A stretch of 5,238 nt of DNA from an uncultured Campylobacter sp. (GTDB lineage: Bacteria; Campylobacterota; Campylobacteria; Campylobacterales; Campylobacteraceae): NCBI RefSeq assembly GCF_937973075.1, contig NZ_CALBWL010000066.1:1-5238 (forward strand), in the 5' to 3' direction. The translations under genes were made by a program, and so were the position numbers. Positions 1-5,238 of the stretch are shown here, in pieces; position 1 is the first letter of the stretch, and the number at the start of each line of letters is the position of its first letter. The notes under the pieces are model-generated. The model did no database searches. It had not been told where the DNA came from and worked only from the letters and a program-made list of their open reading frames with translations.

Positions 1-1
1 C

Positions 2-112
2 GTCTTTAATATGGAAAATTTCGACGCCAAGCCTTTTATGGACGAGCTAAATAAGCAGGGATTGCCGTGGGAGATAATCGAAATGAAGCCAGGCGAGAGG
101 TATGAGGTGTGA
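2..112 (+). CDS. C-terminal end of an unrecognised protein (5' truncated)
   Basis: This is an open frame of 36 codons entering from the left edge and ending at TGA 110-112. The visible end is soluble and charged, and closes with LPWEIIEMKPGERYEV. I do not recognise the family, and no motif points to a function. Base composition is close to 48% G+C, far above the gene that follows, so the two have different histories or constraints. The stop codon lies 2 bases before the ATG of the next gene, and a possible GTG start overlaps it. The pair is therefore probably co-transcribed and translationally coupled. The codons read sensibly for a Campylobacter protein, but the tail is too short to exclude a chance frame. 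Confidence 0.6.
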   Translation, partial: VFNMENFDAKPFMDELNKQGLPWEIIEMKPGERYEV

Positions 113-114
113 GC

Positions 115-897
115 ATGGGATTTATCCAAGAAATTATAAATAAAATATTAAATCGTTTAAAGCCTAAGCTTGAAAGTCTTGAAGCTAAATTTTATTTTTT
201 TGGTATTCCTATAATATCCGTTTCAGGATTAATGTTTAAAATACAAAATAATATATTTATTGTTATTTTATTCTCAATTGGTATATTATTATTATGCGCA
301 GGAGTTTTGGTCTGGTGTTTTAGTTTATTGAAAAGGAAATGGGTTGTAAACTTAGTGAAAGTTTTCTTAGTTTTACTAAATGTTCCAACTTATTTTTTGG
401 CAGAATTTATATCTAGAAATTTAATTGCTGAAACAATATATTTGCCCGTAAGGGATTTTGATTTTACTTTAAAAATTTTAACTTCTATTTTTTATATACC
501 TATAGCTATTTACTTATCTTGTATTTTTTTAATAGTAATGGCTTTTTTGGCGATGATTGTTGGCATGATAATAGATATGGTAAGCTCTAATTTGGCTAAA
601 TTTAAACATAAATATAAATTACAACTAATACACTTTTGTAGAATAGTAGGGATATTTTTAATTGCATCAATTGCACATTCTGTTTCTAGCAGTGTTATTA
701 TTTATAGTATTTCCAGCAACCCACTTGTATCAAAAACTATAAAATATATAGCCTTTTATGGTGATTATCAATTAATGAAAAATTATCCTGATGCAAAAGA
801 GGAAGAGCGTATAATATTACATGAAAATGGCGTAATTTCATCTGCAAGTCAAGATAATGACGAAATAGTAATAAAGATAAGAAAATTTGAGGAATAG
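115..897 (+). CDS. AT-rich multi-pass inner-membrane protein, function unknown
   Basis: The protein has 260 residues from ATG 115. A GTG at 109 would add two residues and overlap the upstream stop. I prefer the ATG because GAGG at 104-107 sits 7 bases ahead of it. After a short charged N-terminus there are about five hydrophobic segments: roughly residues 26-43, 46-70, 77-98, 117-153 (long enough for two helices) and 172-200. A soluble tail of about 50 residues follows, beginning near YIAFYGDYQL and rich in Glu, Lys and Asp. No enzymatic motif is visible and I do not recognise the family. Composition is extreme: 14 of 60 bases are G or C at 181-240 and 10 of 60 at 241-300, against 28 of 60 at 1381-1440. 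That suggests acquired DNA. The tight junction with the upstream gene would fit an effector-immunity or other two-gene cassette, but this is inference only. Confidence 0.8.
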   Translation: MGFIQEIINKILNRLKPKLESLEAKFYFFGIPIISVSGLMFKIQNNIFIVILFSIGILLLCAGVLVWCFSLLKRKWVVNLVKVFLVLLNVPTYFLAEFISRNLIAETIYLPVRDFDFTLKILTSIFYIPIAIYLSCIFLIVMAFLAMIVGMIIDMVSSNLAKFKHKYKLQLIHFCRIVGIFLIASIAHSVSSSVIIYSISSNPLVSKTIKYIAFYGDYQLMKNYPDAKEEERIILHENGVISSASQDNDEIVIKIRKFEE

Positions 898-928
898 AAT
901 TCTGTGTAATCTTTATGCCATTAAGACT

Positions 929-1068
929 ATGAAAGAGCTTTGTAAAAATTATTATTACTTTCTTGTGCGATGTTTGCGGCGTTTTCTGTGGGTACGCCGC
1001 GAGTGATGTCTTGGATAATAGCACTGTTTGTTTGGCTAAGCGCGCTCGCGGCGTATTTTAATAAGTAA
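929..1068 (+). pseudogene. possible frameshifted small hydrophobic protein
   Basis: ATG 929 opens a frame that reads MKELCK and then goes out of register, stopping at 1004-1006. One extra A in the A5 run at 944-948 would join this start to the next frame. The joined frame continues KLLLLSCAMFAAFSV and ends at TAA 1066-1068, giving about 46 residues with two hydrophobic stretches. The downstream frame alone has an ATG at 970, giving 32 residues with one clear membrane segment (WIIALFVWLSALAAYF). No convincing ribosome binding site precedes 929 or 970. This could be a decayed gene, a sequencing error in a homopolymer, an intact 32-residue membrane peptide, or chance. The family is not recognised. 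Confidence 0.25.
993..1055. repeat. 11-bp inverted repeat around a 41-base spacer
   Basis: TACGCCGCGAG at 993-1003 is exactly reverse-complemented by CTCGCGGCGTA at 1045-1055. G-T wobbles could extend the pairing slightly on the outer side. The arms are GC-rich in a moderately AT-rich stretch and lie inside the suspected broken small frame. No T-run follows, so it is not a standard terminator. It may be an RNA stem, a protein site, or chance in a GCG-rich stretch. Confidence 0.4.
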
Positions 1069-1173
1069 ATTTTAAATCGCGGCGAAATTTTATAATTTGC
1101 CATCGAGTCCGGCTCTGTTTTAAACAGACGAGCGGTTTCTTAAATTTAAACTCTAGCTAAATTTAGACCGAAA

Positions 1174-1197
1174 TTTTTAAGTAAACTTTGCTATAAT
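1174..1197 (+). promoter_or_regulatory. housekeeping sigma promoter of the small secreted protein gene
   Basis: TTTGCTATAAT at 1187-1197 is an excellent match to the Campylobacter sigma-70 pattern, which has TTTG just upstream of a TATAAT -10 box and no firm -35 hexamer. A TTTAAGT at 1176-1182 precedes it. Transcription would start near 1203-1205, leaving a leader of about 25 bases that carries the ribosome binding site at 1220-1224. No operator-like repeat overlaps the box. Confidence 0.75.
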
Positions 1198-1229
1198 CGC
1201 CGCAATTTTGAAAAAACCGAGGAGAAAAT

Positions 1230-1604
1230 ATGAAACTAATTTACGCTGCTTGCCTGCTGGCCGTGTTTGCTTCGGCTCAGACCGAGACTTTGCAGATGCC
1301 GAACTTTGCTAAAAGCTCGATGAAGACGCATGAACAGGCCGAAGAAAAACTAATCGCAAATGCCCTAAAAGGCGATCTAAGCCCGCTTGCAAGCGATCTA
1401 AAGATCGATAAAACGCTAAAAGATGGCGATTCGCTCATCATTAATGGCGCGCATTACAGGACGATCGAGGGCGACAGCACGCAGTGGAAAGAGGGCGATG
1501 CTGTGCGCCTACTAAGCGGCAACAAGGACGGCAGATGCCTAAGCTCGATCATGCTCAATCTGCGCACGAAAACCGTCTGTAAATTTATGTGCGACGCGTA
1601 TTAG
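1230..1604 (+). CDS. small secreted (periplasmic) protein, family unknown
   Basis: The protein has 124 residues. ATG 1230 is chosen because AGGAG at 1220-1224 lies 5 bases upstream and the protein then begins with a complete signal peptide. That peptide has Lys2, a hydrophobic core from Leu3 to Ala14, and a signal peptidase I site ASA|Q after residue 16. There is no lipobox, so the mature protein of about 108 residues should be soluble in the periplasm or released. The mature part opens with a helical, Lys/Glu-rich stretch (about 28-65). A DGDSLIINGAHYRTIEGD segment (65-82) looks like short beta strands. The C-terminal tail has Cys103, Cys117 and Cys121, the last two spaced CxxxC, suggesting a disulphide or metal site. 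Cys8 lies in the signal peptide. There is no D/E-X-N-X-S/T sequon. The gene has its own promoter and no neighbour close enough to share it. Composition matches the conserved parts of the window. Confidence 0.85.
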   Translation: MKLIYAACLLAVFASAQTETLQMPNFAKSSMKTHEQAEEKLIANALKGDLSPLASDLKIDKTLKDGDSLIINGAHYRTIEGDSTQWKEGDAVRLLSGNKDGRCLSSIMLNLRTKTVCKFMCDAY

Positions 1605-1621
1605 GCGAGAATTTCGTCTAA
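1601..1621 (+). terminator. weak hairpin overlapping the stop codon, possible transcript end
   Basis: TTAGGCGA at 1601-1608 can pair with TCGTCTAA at 1614-1621 as 8 pairs including one G-U, with a 5-base loop. The stem starts at the stop codon of the secreted protein gene. No T-run follows (the next bases are ACCACAAAAATCC), so it is not a standard intrinsic terminator. It could act as a 3' end protector or be meaningless. Confidence 0.25.
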
Positions 1622-1677
1622 ACCACAAAAATCCACCGGCTCGGCGTAAGTTTCTTGCAACGACCGGTTGTTTCTGC

Positions 1678-1706
1678 TATTTAGCCATAGCATAGATCGC
1701 TAAATA
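1678..1706. repeat. 8-bp inverted repeat just before the small membrane ORF
   Basis: TATTTAGC at 1678-1685 is exactly reverse-complemented by GCTAAATA at 1699-1706, with a 13-base spacer. The right arm ends one base before ATG 1708. A competing short hairpin, GCTAT 1676-1680 with ATAGC 1687-1691, uses part of the left arm, so the two structures are mutually exclusive. It could be an operator or a leader hairpin that limits ribosome access. An AT-rich repeat of this size may also be chance. Confidence 0.4.
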
Positions 1707-1707
1707 T

Positions 1708-1875
1708 ATGCCTATGAATAAAACGTTATTATATATTTTTTTAAAAGCGTTCGTTATGTTTATTGTCCTATATTTGTTCATTCCGCACCCAGAAGATGGA
1801 ATTTATAATATGCTAGATATACGCATGTTTATTGGCTTAGTGTTGTTTTGTATCTGCCTTATATTGGATATTTAG
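1708..1875 (+). CDS. candidate 55-residue small membrane protein
   Basis: ATG 1708 (or ATG 1714, two codons later) opens a 55-codon frame ending at TAG 1873-1875. The product has a short basic start (MPMNKT). It has a hydrophobic segment at about residues 7-25, a polar turn containing HPEDG at about 27-31, and a second hydrophobic segment at about 41-53. That is a plausible helical hairpin in the inner membrane. An in-frame stop at 1693-1695 limits upstream extension. No strong ribosome binding site is visible and no promoter was found just ahead. The segment is AT-rich like the membrane gene at 115-897, so a hydrophobic frame could also arise by chance from T-rich DNA. The regular two-segment topology and the continuous frame are the reasons to list it. 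Family not recognised. Confidence 0.4.
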   Translation: MPMNKTLLYIFLKAFVMFIVLYLFIPHPEDGIYNMLDIRMFIGLVLFCICLILDI

Positions 1876-1984
1876 TTTACATCTTAATCTCTATCTTTAC
1901 ATGTCGTATTTTTTGTTGGTCGCCAAAATTGCATATCACAAATTTAAATTCTAAATGGCTTGACTTGGGTTGTTTTTAAAATTT

Positions 1985-2014
1985 CGCTTTAATATCGATA
2001 AATTCTGCTATAAT
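1985..2014 (+). promoter_or_regulatory. housekeeping sigma promoter of pglB
   Basis: TCTGCTATAAT at 2004-2014 repeats the extended -10 form seen at 1187-1197: TG, one base, then a perfect TATAAT at 2009-2014. The upstream region is T-rich in the way usual for Campylobacter promoters and lacks a clear -35 box. A start near 2021 would give pglB its own transcript with a leader of about 114 bases. Confidence 0.7.
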
Positions 2015-2049
2015 AAACGCAAATTAAATAATGCCGTTAAAAACGTAGC

Positions 2050-2148
2050 GTGAGTGCGATAAAGCAAGTAAAATTTGTAGAGGCAAATTTTAACCCTGCC
2101 GCTCGGTACTTCAAACGGCAAATCAAGGAAAAAGATGCAAAAATTTAG
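2050..2148 (+). CDS. possible 32-codon leader or remnant ORF overlapping the pglB start
   Basis: A frame open from 2041 has a GTG at 2050 and ends at TAG 2146-2148, which is 14 bases inside pglB in another frame. The product would be 32 residues, basic and protein-like, beginning VSAIKQVKFVEANF and ending QIKEKDAKI. No good ribosome binding site precedes the GTG. If translated, it would bring ribosomes through the hairpin at 2069-2092 and up to the pglB ribosome binding site, so it could act as a coupling leader peptide. It could equally be a remnant of an older gene or chance. I do not recognise the sequence. Confidence 0.25.
   Translation: MSAIKQVKFVEANFNPAARYFKRQIKEKDAKI
2069..2092 (+). 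promoter_or_regulatory. hairpin in the pglB leader RNA
   Basis: TAAAATTTG at 2069-2077 and CAAATTTTA at 2084-2092 form a perfect 9-bp stem with a TAGAGG loop. It lies between the pglB promoter and start codon. A longer-range pair, TGCCGTT 2032-2038 with AACGGCA 2114-2120, encloses it and ends 4 bases before the ribosome binding site. No known riboswitch is recognised. There is no terminating T-run beyond the four T's of the right arm. A folded leader that affects pglB translation is possible but unproven. Confidence 0.35.
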
Positions 2149-4315
2149 AATTACAAACGGTGAATGCTCACGTATGGATATTTTTCTGATCATGACGCTG
2201 GTTTATATATTTGGCGTGGCATGCAGGTTTTTTTGGATATATTGGGCTAGCGGGATCGAGCAGTTTTCTTTCGATGGCGAGCTCATCATGACCACAAACG
2301 ACGCCTTTGCGAACGCCGAGGGCGCGCGCGATATGATAGCGGGCTTTCACCAGCCGGGCGATCTTAGCCCGTACGGCGCGTCGATCCCAACTCTAGCATT
2401 TTTACTTAGCAAAATTTTACCCGTCAGCCTAAATAGCATTACGATCTATATGAGCGTGTTTTTAGCGCCGCTGGTGGTTGTGCCGATTATTTTGATAGCA
2501 AGAGAGTATAAGATCCTGGGCGCCGGCATTATCGCGGCGCTGCTTGCCACCATATTGCCAGGATATTATATGAGGACATTAGGCGGATATTTCGATAGCG
2601 ATATGTTAAATGTTACTCTGCCGCTGCTAACGCTATGGGCTTTGATTAGGCTCATAGGGCGAGGCGAGCAGAGTAGCTTTGCTTTGCCTGCCGTTTTTAC
2701 GGTGATTTATGATTGGTGGTATCCTAGCTCGTATTCTTTAAATATGGCGATTATAGTGATATTTTTAATCTATACTTTGATTTTTAATAGACGCAATGAG
2801 GAAAATTATAAAGCGATTATTCTTATGGTCGTTGCAGTTATAAATTTTGGCGCGTATTACGAAGGCGAGACAATAATTGTAAATTATATTTTATTGCTTA
2901 AGATTGCACTAATTGCGTTTTTATATTTTTTAATGATTAAAATTCCAAGCCATAAAAGCAAAAAAGCTCTTTGGATTTTGGGTACGATCGCCGTAATTAT
3001 GTTCGTCATATTCGGCGGACTTACGCCCATAGCAGTGCAGCTTAAAGCTTACATCTTAAAAGATGTAAGCAAAGAGGAAATTTTCTACTTCTATGGCGTT
3101 AGGAATACGGTTAATGAGGTAGAAAACGCTAATTTCATGAAATTTGTGCTTGAATCTAGTGGGCATCTATTTATATTTATATGCGCCGTAGGAGGGCTGG
3201 CTCTACTGCCGATAAAATTCCGTTCGTTTATATTAACCTTGCCGATGATAGCACTTGGAGTTTTAGCACTTTTCGGCGGAACTCGCTTTACAATGTACGC
3301 TACACCGATGATAGCGCTTGGATTTGCTTATTTTATATATTTCACGCTGAATTACTTTGGAATACGCACTTGGCTTAGAAGTACTTTGTTGGCTATTTTA
3401 ACCTGTTTGGCGCTAATGCCTAGCATAGATTTTATTTATAAATTCCGAGTTGCGCCTACGCTTACGAAAGACTCCATAATGCCTCTTGCAGAGCTAAAAA
3501 ATAAAGCCAGCAGAGAAGATTACGTGCTATCGTGGTGGGATTACGGATATTTAATCAGATATTACTCCGATGTAAAAGTAGTAGCTGATCCCGGAGGTAG
3601 ACAGGCAGGAGAATACACTTTTATGAGTGCGTTTTCCTTTAATAAAGATGAGGTAAGCTCTGCTAATATGGCAAGGCTTAATGTCGAATATATACAAAAG
3701 TCGCAAGGTAAAAAATTTGATCCTAAACTGGAAGATAAATTTAAACTAAATCTATATCAAATTCAAAAAGATTATGGCGAAGCCGATATCAATAAATTCC
3801 TAAGTTCTTTGAGTGATAAGAATTTCAAGCTTCCACGGAAAACTAGGGATATATATTATTATTTTGTACCGCACATGATAGATATATTGCCCAATATTTT
3901 AAAATTTTCTACTGTAGATATAGAAACAGGTAAAGAGTCTTGGACGCCATTTATTCATGTGGGTTATGATATTAGAATTGGTAAAGATGGAGAGAGCATC
4001 ATAATAAATGATGAATGCACGCTGCCTAGCGTCGATCCTGAATACCTAATCTATGACGGTAAAAGAATGCCTATTAATTCATATTATCAAGTGGGCGAAG
4101 TAAACGGCAAACTCGTCAAATTATCCAAACAAGTAGATAAAAATTCCAATCTTTACGTGATATTTTTACCGGATTACCAAAGAATTTTAATCTTAGATAA
4201 AAAGGTCTTTGAGTCAGCCTTCATCCAACTTTTTGTGCTGGAAAACTATGATAAAGATCTGTTTGAGCCCGTTTATTTAAGTAATTCTGCGCGGATTTAC
4301 AAGCTATTAAGATAA
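2135..4315 (+). CDS. pglB: PglB, oligosaccharyltransferase of protein N-glycosylation
   Basis: PglB (STT3 family) transfers the lipid-linked oligosaccharide onto Asn in D/E-X-N-X-S/T sequons on the periplasmic side of the inner membrane. The product has 726 residues; C. jejuni PglB has about 713. The N-terminal part, to about residue 445, is a multi-spanning membrane domain; the rest is periplasmic. Visible motifs are Asp56 in TNDAF in the first external loop, Asp154-Ser-Asp156, Glu328 in TVNE, Arg384 in TRFTMY, sequon-binding WWDYG at 467-471, and Met581/Ile584 in MIDI. By family knowledge these bind the metal, the lipid-linked sugar and the acceptor, so it should be active. AAGGA at 2125-2129 supports ATG 2135. 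Colinearity with C. jejuni PglB (FAMIVLAYVF versus FLIMTLVYIF) favours it over ATG 2174. The gene has its own promoter and no pgl neighbour. Where I recall C. jejuni PglB having a self-glycosylated DYNQS, this protein has DYGEA. G+C content swings widely along the gene. Confidence 0.97.
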   Translation: MQKFRITNGECSRMDIFLIMTLVYIFGVACRFFWIYWASGIEQFSFDGELIMTTNDAFANAEGARDMIAGFHQPGDLSPYGASIPTLAFLLSKILPVSLNSITIYMSVFLAPLVVVPIILIAREYKILGAGIIAALLATILPGYYMRTLGGYFDSDMLNVTLPLLTLWALIRLIGRGEQSSFALPAVFTVIYDWWYPSSYSLNMAIIVIFLIYTLIFNRRNEENYKAIILMVVAVINFGAYYEGETIIVNYILLLKIALIAFLYFLMIKIPSHKSKKALWILGTIAVIMFVIFGGLTPIAVQLKAYILKDVSKEEIFYFYGVRNTVNEVENANFMKFVLESSGHLFIFICAVGGLALLPIKFRSFILTLPMIALGVLALFGGTRFTMYATPMIALGFAYFIYFTLNYFGIRTWLRSTLLAILTCLALMPSIDFIYKFRVAPTLTKDSIMPLAELKNKASREDYVLSWWDYGYLIRYYSDVKVVADPGGRQAGEYTFMSAFSFNKDEVSSANMARLNVEYIQKSQGKKFDPKLEDKFKLNLYQIQKDYGEADINKFLSSLSDKNFKLPRKTRDIYYYFVPHMIDILPNILKFSTVDIETGKESWTPFIHVGYDIRIGKDGESIIINDECTLPSVDPEYLIYDGKRMPINSYYQVGEVNGKLVKLSKQVDKNSNLYVIFLPDYQRILILDKKVFESAFIQLFVLENYDKDLFEPVYLSNSARIYKLLR

Positions 4316-4569
4316 ATTTATATTCAGAGGAATACCGCGTAAATTCTTATTGCGCTATATTTTTACAAAGCGTATGTTACTAAGCGATAAAATTATAATG
4401 TAAATTATATGCTGAGATTTAGAATTTATACTGGCTATAAATAAATTACAAAAATACTTTAAAATTTTGTCACTAAAAATCGTAAATGTTATGTATTTAC
4501 TTTAAATTTAGCCTAGGTTTCGAAGCGTGTCGCTATCATTGAGATAAAATTTCACCAAAAGGAGTAGAT
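4316..4569 (+). promoter_or_regulatory. AT-rich intergenic region with candidate promoters for the outer-membrane protein gene
   Basis: These 254 bases between pglB and the beta-barrel gene contain no reading frame worth listing. Candidate -10 boxes are TATAAT at 4394-4399, TATAAA at 4436-4441 (preceded by TGGC) and TATCAT at 4534-4539; I cannot choose firmly among them. A small TATTC/GAATA hairpin at 4321-4334 lies just after pglB but lacks a T-run, so no terminator is clear. The ribosome binding site AAGGAG is at 4559-4564. Confidence 0.4.
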
Positions 4570-5154
4570 ATGAGAAATTTAGTTGCAAAAGTGGCGCTTC
4601 TTGGCTCTTTAGCTGCAGTAAGCGCGATGGCGGAGGGGCTTTTCATAGGCGGCGAAGGCGGATACAATTTCAAAAACCAAGCTGCAGGTTTTGATGACGG
4701 ACAGCCGCAAATCGGCGTTAAGGCCGGATATGACTTCGGCACGTTTAGGGCCTACGGCGGGGATTTTTACGGATTTAAGGGCGAGGATTCCAGCTCGAAT
4801 GCCAATTCGAAAAGAAAGGTTAAATGGAGCACGCACGATTTCGTAGCCGGTGCGGATTTTACGCCGGAGCTTTTCGGTAGATTTAAGCTTATCCTAGGCG
4901 CTTACGCTGGGCTTTCGGTTTTAGATACTGAAGTTAAAATAGACTATAGCAATGGCGGCTGGGTTAGAGCGGACGATACGCTGGGCGGCTTCATTTTGGG
5001 CGGCAAGATAGGTACCGCGTATGAGTTTGGCTCCAATAGCGAGATTGAAATGGGCTTTAAAGCAAGCAAGGCGTGGTACAAAGACGGCGATTATATCGAA
5101 GATAACGACGGTAAAAAATACGGCGTTTACGCAGGATATAATTATAAATTCTAA
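4570..5154 (+). CDS. small outer-membrane beta-barrel protein
   Basis: The protein has 194 residues. ATG 4570 is supported by AAGGAG at 4559-4564, 5 bases upstream, and by a full signal peptide. That peptide has basic residues at 2 and 7, a hydrophobic core to about residue 19, and cleavage AMA|E after residue 21. The mature 173 residues alternate polar and hydrophobic positions, with many Gly and aromatic residues (GGEGGYNF, GVKAGYDF, LILGAYAGL, GGFILGGKIG, YGVYAGYNYKF). The chain ends in Phe, the usual signal for insertion by the Bam complex. Size and pattern suit a single eight-stranded barrel of the OmpA/OmpW-like beta-barrel type. There is no periplasmic peptidoglycan-binding domain. Hydrophilic stretches near residues 71-85 (Ser/Asn/Lys-rich) and 175-183 would be surface loops. 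Its role (small porin, adhesin or structural) cannot be read from sequence. It has no D/E-X-N-X-S/T sequon. It is probably a separate unit, being 254 bases from pglB. Confidence 0.88.
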   Translation: MRNLVAKVALLGSLAAVSAMAEGLFIGGEGGYNFKNQAAGFDDGQPQIGVKAGYDFGTFRAYGGDFYGFKGEDSSSNANSKRKVKWSTHDFVAGADFTPELFGRFKLILGAYAGLSVLDTEVKIDYSNGGWVRADDTLGGFILGGKIGTAYEFGSNSEIEMGFKASKAWYKDGDYIEDNDGKKYGVYAGYNYKF

Positions 5155-5238
5155 GAATTTTCATATTTGAGGCATTGCACTGCTTTCATAGAGCCTTGAT
5201 GTTCAGTGGTTTTGCGGAGTGTCGGGTAAGGCTAGTTT

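Noticed and set aside
737..1024. Minus-strand frame of 95 codons
   Set aside because: It overlaps the end of the plus-strand membrane gene and the following gap. It has no ribosome binding site or recognisable features, and AT-rich DNA easily gives such frames.
1112..1145. Imperfect hairpin around TCTGTTTTAAACAGA followed by a T-rich stretch, considered as a terminator
   Set aside because: The central repeat leaves only a one-base centre, extending the stem needs a 3-base bulge, and the T-run is interrupted. Not strong enough to list.
2008..2350. Two minus-strand frames of about 60 codons around the pglB start
   Set aside because: They are shadows of the pglB promoter, leader and 5' coding region, without support of their own.
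3181..3378. Plus-strand 65-codon frame inside pglB
   Set aside because: It lies wholly within a well-supported gene in another frame and has no ribosome binding site.
4390..4409. Close AAATTATA direct repeats with 12-base spacing
   Set aside because: Low-complexity AT-rich intergenic DNA makes such repeats common.
4536..4836. Two minus-strand frames opposite the beta-barrel gene
   Set aside because: They are antisense shadows of a gene with a clear signal peptide and ribosome binding site.
5155..5238. Possible gene start at ATG 5199, or the end of a minus-strand gene, in the last 84 bases
   Set aside because: No ribosome binding site precedes ATG 5199, and the minus-strand frames give only 11-16 uninformative residues before a stop. 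Too short to judge.
1..5238. CRISPR array, tRNA, insertion sequence or attachment site
   Set aside because: I found no regularly spaced repeats, cloverleaf, transposase or terminal repeats on either strand by reading.

Overview
The window looks like a piece of a Campylobacter chromosome, or that of a close epsilonproteobacterial relative. The main reason is a complete, very recognisable PglB oligosaccharyltransferase at 2135-4315. Supporting signs are promoters of the TTTGCTATAAT type and the abundance of AAATTT tracts. Base composition is mixed: conserved-looking genes sit near 45-50% G+C and some segments fall below 25%. That fits the less AT-rich oral or gut Campylobacter species better than C. 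jejuni. The species assignment is inference.

Left part (1-1229): the last 36 codons of an unrecognised gene run straight into an extremely AT-rich gene for a multi-pass membrane protein of 260 residues. Its start lies 2 bases beyond the previous stop, or overlaps it if the GTG is used. A stretch of about 330 bases without an intact gene follows. It holds a short hydrophobic reading frame that looks frameshifted, an 11-bp inverted repeat, and a good promoter.

Middle (1230-2134): the promoter drives a small secreted protein of 124 residues with a clear signal peptide and three C-terminal cysteines, family unknown. A 530-base gap separates it from pglB. In the gap are a 55-residue candidate small membrane protein preceded by an inverted repeat, a second strong promoter, and an approximately 114-base pglB leader. 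The leader contains a 9-bp hairpin and a 32-codon reading frame that overlaps the pglB start.

Right part (2135-5238): pglB carries all the expected catalytic motifs (first-loop Asp, DSD, TVNE, WWDYG, MIDI). It stands alone, since no other N-glycan biosynthesis gene is visible on either side. After a 254-base AT-rich gap comes a gene for a small outer-membrane beta-barrel protein with signal peptide and terminal Phe. The final 84 bases hold no supportable gene.

All intact genes are on the plus strand, but spacing and separate promoters suggest mostly independent transcription units rather than one operon. None of the other proteins carries the bacterial D/E-X-N-X-S/T sequon, so nothing encoded here is an obvious PglB substrate. 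I see no tRNA, rRNA, CRISPR array, insertion sequence or complete new system. The most unusual items are the AT-rich membrane gene joined to its upstream partner, the isolated pglB with its structured leader, and the two or three unannotated small reading frames.
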